From Winogradskyella pacifica (lineage in GTDB: Bacteria; Bacteroidota; Bacteroidia; Flavobacteriales; Flavobacteriaceae), in assembly GCF_013403915.1 (NCBI RefSeq), contig NZ_JABFDI010000012.1:62001-126000 (forward strand): DNA of 64,000 bases, read 5' to 3'. Of this stretch, positions 61,862-64,000 are shown piece after piece. Numbering within the stretch: position 1 is the stretch's first letter; each line of letters opens with the position of its first letter. A model generated the notes under the pieces. The model was not told where the DNA came from. It was given only the letters and a program-made list of their open reading frames with translations, and made no database searches. Position numbers and translations under genes: made by a program.

Positions 61862-63916
61862 TTACTTTACTATAATCTTCTTCGTTATTTTATTTGCTCC
61901 ATCACTAATAGTTACTAAGTACATACCAGACTTCGCATCATTAAGATTTATAGTCTGATTAAAATTAGCGCTATTGGTGTACGAGTTATTAAAAATTCGT
62001 CTTCCTCTTATATCAAAAACATCAATATTAATTGCATTACCAGAATTAGAATTCAACTTTACTGAAAACTCTCCAGTATTCGGATTTGGAAAAATCGCAA
62101 AATCTGAGAGACTAAACTCATCAACACTTAAGGCTTCTTCTGCACATATTGTAATTGACCAATCATTTAAATTCCCCGTATCTTGAGCAAAAAAGTCGGC
62201 AATTAAGATAGTCCAATCTCCTTGTGCTTGCATTCCATTAAATTCACTTAATGCTTCTCTTGGAGCAAATGTTCCTATAGTCGGGCTCGCACATGCTAAA
62301 GCTCCTGCTTCATCATCAAAAGTAATATCAAAATTAGCATCATTATCGCAGTCACTATTATAGACATCAATAAAAGTAGCACCATCTGGATGGATGATAC
62401 GAACGATTAAATCGCCAATATAAGTATGTGTAACATCAACATTTACCGTTATTCCCTCTATTATAGCTAAATCTGGAATACTAATAATATGTTGCAATAA
62501 TGGCTGACCTGCTTGACCAGAGTTACCATCAGCTATATTCAGGGCTAAATTCGCATCAGAGGCATAGGTATCACACACTATGGCTGTACACGTGTTTTTC
62601 AATAAAACATCTACTATGTCTACTACAGATCCTGGAAATGATGTCCCAGTAACAGCTATTGTATATTCTCCCGTTGCCGTTGTATCTAAATTACCAATAG
62701 TCATAGTAAAACTTCCACTAGAACTTAAAGTGGTTGGACTAAAAGTTACCGTAGCGCCCGCAGGAGCTCCTGTTGCCTCAAATACAGTTGATTCATCAAA
62801 CCCTTGTATGGTAGTATAAGAAAAATTAAATACAGCTTCCGTATCTGTTGTAGGACAAGATAAAATTTCACTATTGTTAGAAGCAATTTGAAAACCTGGT
62901 TCTGCTGGCGAACAAACACCTGGTTTTATTTGAGATGCTATTGCTGCTACCCACGCATCCATTCTTGTGGCTTGGCCAGCACTAAACATGTACAAACATC
63001 TATCATCACCATAATCCATAAAGCTCATGGTTAATGCAGTCTCCCCGGGAACGCAACCTGCTACATTTCCCACAGAAGGACAACCGTATGTGCTATTAGC
63101 AACCTCAGGTGTATCTGCAATACCATCACCACCACTACCACAAACTCCATTTCCGTCACCATTAAAAGTGTGAGCTAAGTTGTAAAAATGTCCTAACTCA
63201 TGCGTTGTTGTTCTTCCTAAATTAAAAGGAAAACTTGGAACAATACCCGAACCAGAACAGCCAGAACCAGAACCAAATGCAGTAGTGCTAATCGTTACGG
63301 CCTGACCCGCAGCTATACTACCTCCTAATGGCGAAAACCCTAGAAGACCTCCAAGTGGTCTTATTACAAAATTCATATAACCACCCCAATTACTATCTGT
63401 ATTGCCTCCATTACCAAAGTCATAACCAATTGTAACCGCAGGATTACCTTCTAACAACTCAGAATCTAAACCTACTGGGTGGTCAGAAAGCGCCATACAA
63501 AAAGAGATACTAGCGACACCTAAACCTGTATTAGGATAAAATCCACTAGCTGCATTCCATTGTGAAATATCGGCATTGGTAGCCGTATAATCTGCATTCA
63601 AAATATCTATTTGGTTTTGAGCTAATGCTTCTAAACAAGCCCGATCCGCTTCATTTGCTGTCGGAAAATGCACGGCAACCGGAATTACAATAGGATTCCC
63701 ACCACGTTGGCTAAAGTTTTCTTCGGATAGTAATTGCTGAAGCTTAACTTTAAATTTTTCCTGGCTTAATTCATATTCTCTCGCAAACTCAGGATCTTGC
63801 ATTTGCTGATCCATATATTCTAACATACCACAAGAACGCTCTTGCGCTGTTATACTCACAAAACAGGAAAAAAGGATTAATGTGAAAATGGATTTTAAAG
63901 TAAAGTTCGTATTCAT
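61862..63916 (-). CDS. M43-type zinc metalloprotease exported by the type IX system
   Basis: A 684-residue protein with signal peptide. The catalytic zinc site is TTHELGHFYNLAHTF with a third ligand region downstream (MSFMDYGDDRC containing the met-turn), as in pappalysin-like M43. A P-domain/proprotein-convertase-like beta-sandwich (CDTYASDANLALNI to DWSITICAEEAL) and the T9SS type A sorting domain (FAIFPNPNTGEFSVKLNS to the basic C-terminus KITKKIIVK) follow. It is thus secreted to the surface through the T9SS. Its start is near the right end of the window and complete. Confidence 0.93.
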   Translation of the reverse strand: MNTNFTLKSIFTLILFSCFVSITAQERSCGMLEYMDQQMQDPEFAREYELSQEKFKVKLQQLLSEENFSQRGGNPIVIPVAVHFPTANEADRACLEALAQNQIDILNADYTATNADISQWNAASGFYPNTGLGVASISFCMALSDHPVGLDSELLEGNPAVTIGYDFGNGGNTDSNWGGYMNFVIRPLGGLLGFSPLGGSIAAGQAVTISTTAFGSGSGCSGSGIVPSFPFNLGRTTTHELGHFYNLAHTFNGDGNGVCGSGGDGIADTPEVANSTYGCPSVGNVAGCVPGETALTMSFMDYGDDRCLYMFSAGQATRMDAWVAAIASQIKPGVCSPAEPGFQIASNNSEILSCPTTDTEAVFNFSYTTIQGFDESTVFEATGAPAGATVTFSPTTLSSSGSFTMTIGNLDTTATGEYTIAVTGTSFPGSVVDIVDVLLKNTCTAIVCDTYASDANLALNIADGNSGQAGQPLLQHIISIPDLAIIEGITVNVDVTHTYIGDLIVRIIHPDGATFIDVYNSDCDNDANFDITFDDEAGALACASPTIGTFAPREALSEFNGMQAQGDWTILIADFFAQDTGNLNDWSITICAEEALSVDEFSLSDFAIFPNPNTGEFSVKLNSNSGNAINIDVFDIRGRRIFNNSYTNSANFNQTINLNDAKSGMYLVTISDGANKITKKIIVK

Positions 63917-64000
63917 AATTATTCTTTAAATTAGTTTTAGGCTTTCAAGATAAAGCATTAATTGACAATAATCTTTTGGATTAATATTTTTCTTTAATTT

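Noticed and set aside
1-64000. tRNA or rRNA genes
   Set aside because: I saw no cloverleaf-type T-arm motif (GGTTCGAATCC-like with matching acceptor stem) and no rRNA core segments in either strand.

Overview
The window is a 64 kb piece of a Bacteroidota chromosome, almost certainly a (probably marine) member of the Flavobacteriaceae. The evidence is low G+C, gliding-motility genes gldE and gldD in the mutY-ssb-gldE-gldD arrangement, a type IX secretion (T9SS) sorting tail, TonB-dependent receptors with carboxypeptidase-like N-terminal domains, GLPGLI-family proteins, -7 promoter elements of the TANNTTTG type, and start sites without strong Shine-Dalgarno sequences. I see no tRNA, rRNA, CRISPR array, transposase or phage gene.

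Region 1-8.2 kb: the 3' part of an S46 dipeptidyl-peptidase, a DinB-like protein, ahcY, then a tightly packed plus-strand run (phosphopantetheinyl transferase, GGGP synthase, thiamine-binding-like protein, PnuC-type transporter, NadR-like ATPase, DUF4301, arfB). At 8.5 kb a TPP riboswitch precedes a TonB-dependent receptor, so this part of the window looks like a thiamine salvage locus. Region 11.1-14.4 kb holds surface or secreted proteins of unknown function behind a leader with mutually exclusive hairpins. Region 14.7-25 kb is housekeeping: greA, HIT protein, histidine kinase, flavin reductase, DUF3127, aat, tag, thioredoxin, a TonB-like energy transducer, truB, uppP, DUF3098, ftsX. Region 25-39 kb: leuS with an unusual insertion, ald, a YugP-type peptidase, a Bax-inhibitor-like protein, a 35-residue orphan ORF between twin terminators, RNase G, a 29-residue basic protein, HU, mutY, ssb, gldE, gldD. 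Region 39-50 kb (all minus strand): a SusC-like receptor, then a probable operon hmgA, CCC-motif protein, hppD, DUF3108, tryptophan dioxygenase, M23 peptidase, pgi, which links tyrosine and tryptophan breakdown to envelope genes.

Region 50.3-61.1 kb is the most unusual part. It is a tandem array of modules: a roughly 450-520 bp structured leader, a gene for a small exported peptide with two cysteines, a hairpin, one or more GLPGLI-family genes, and an outer-membrane receptor gene. Two receptor copies are cut off after the N-terminal domain; the last is complete (898 residues). The four peptides share a near-identical signal sequence but have very different mature parts. The three leader copies have hairpins whose stems change in compensatory ways, a poly-T tract of 12, 13 or 14 bases in the promoter spacer, and copy-specific short direct repeats. 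I read this as an expanding, diversifying surface or secreted peptide system of unknown function.

The window ends with pth and a T9SS-exported M43-type metalloprotease.
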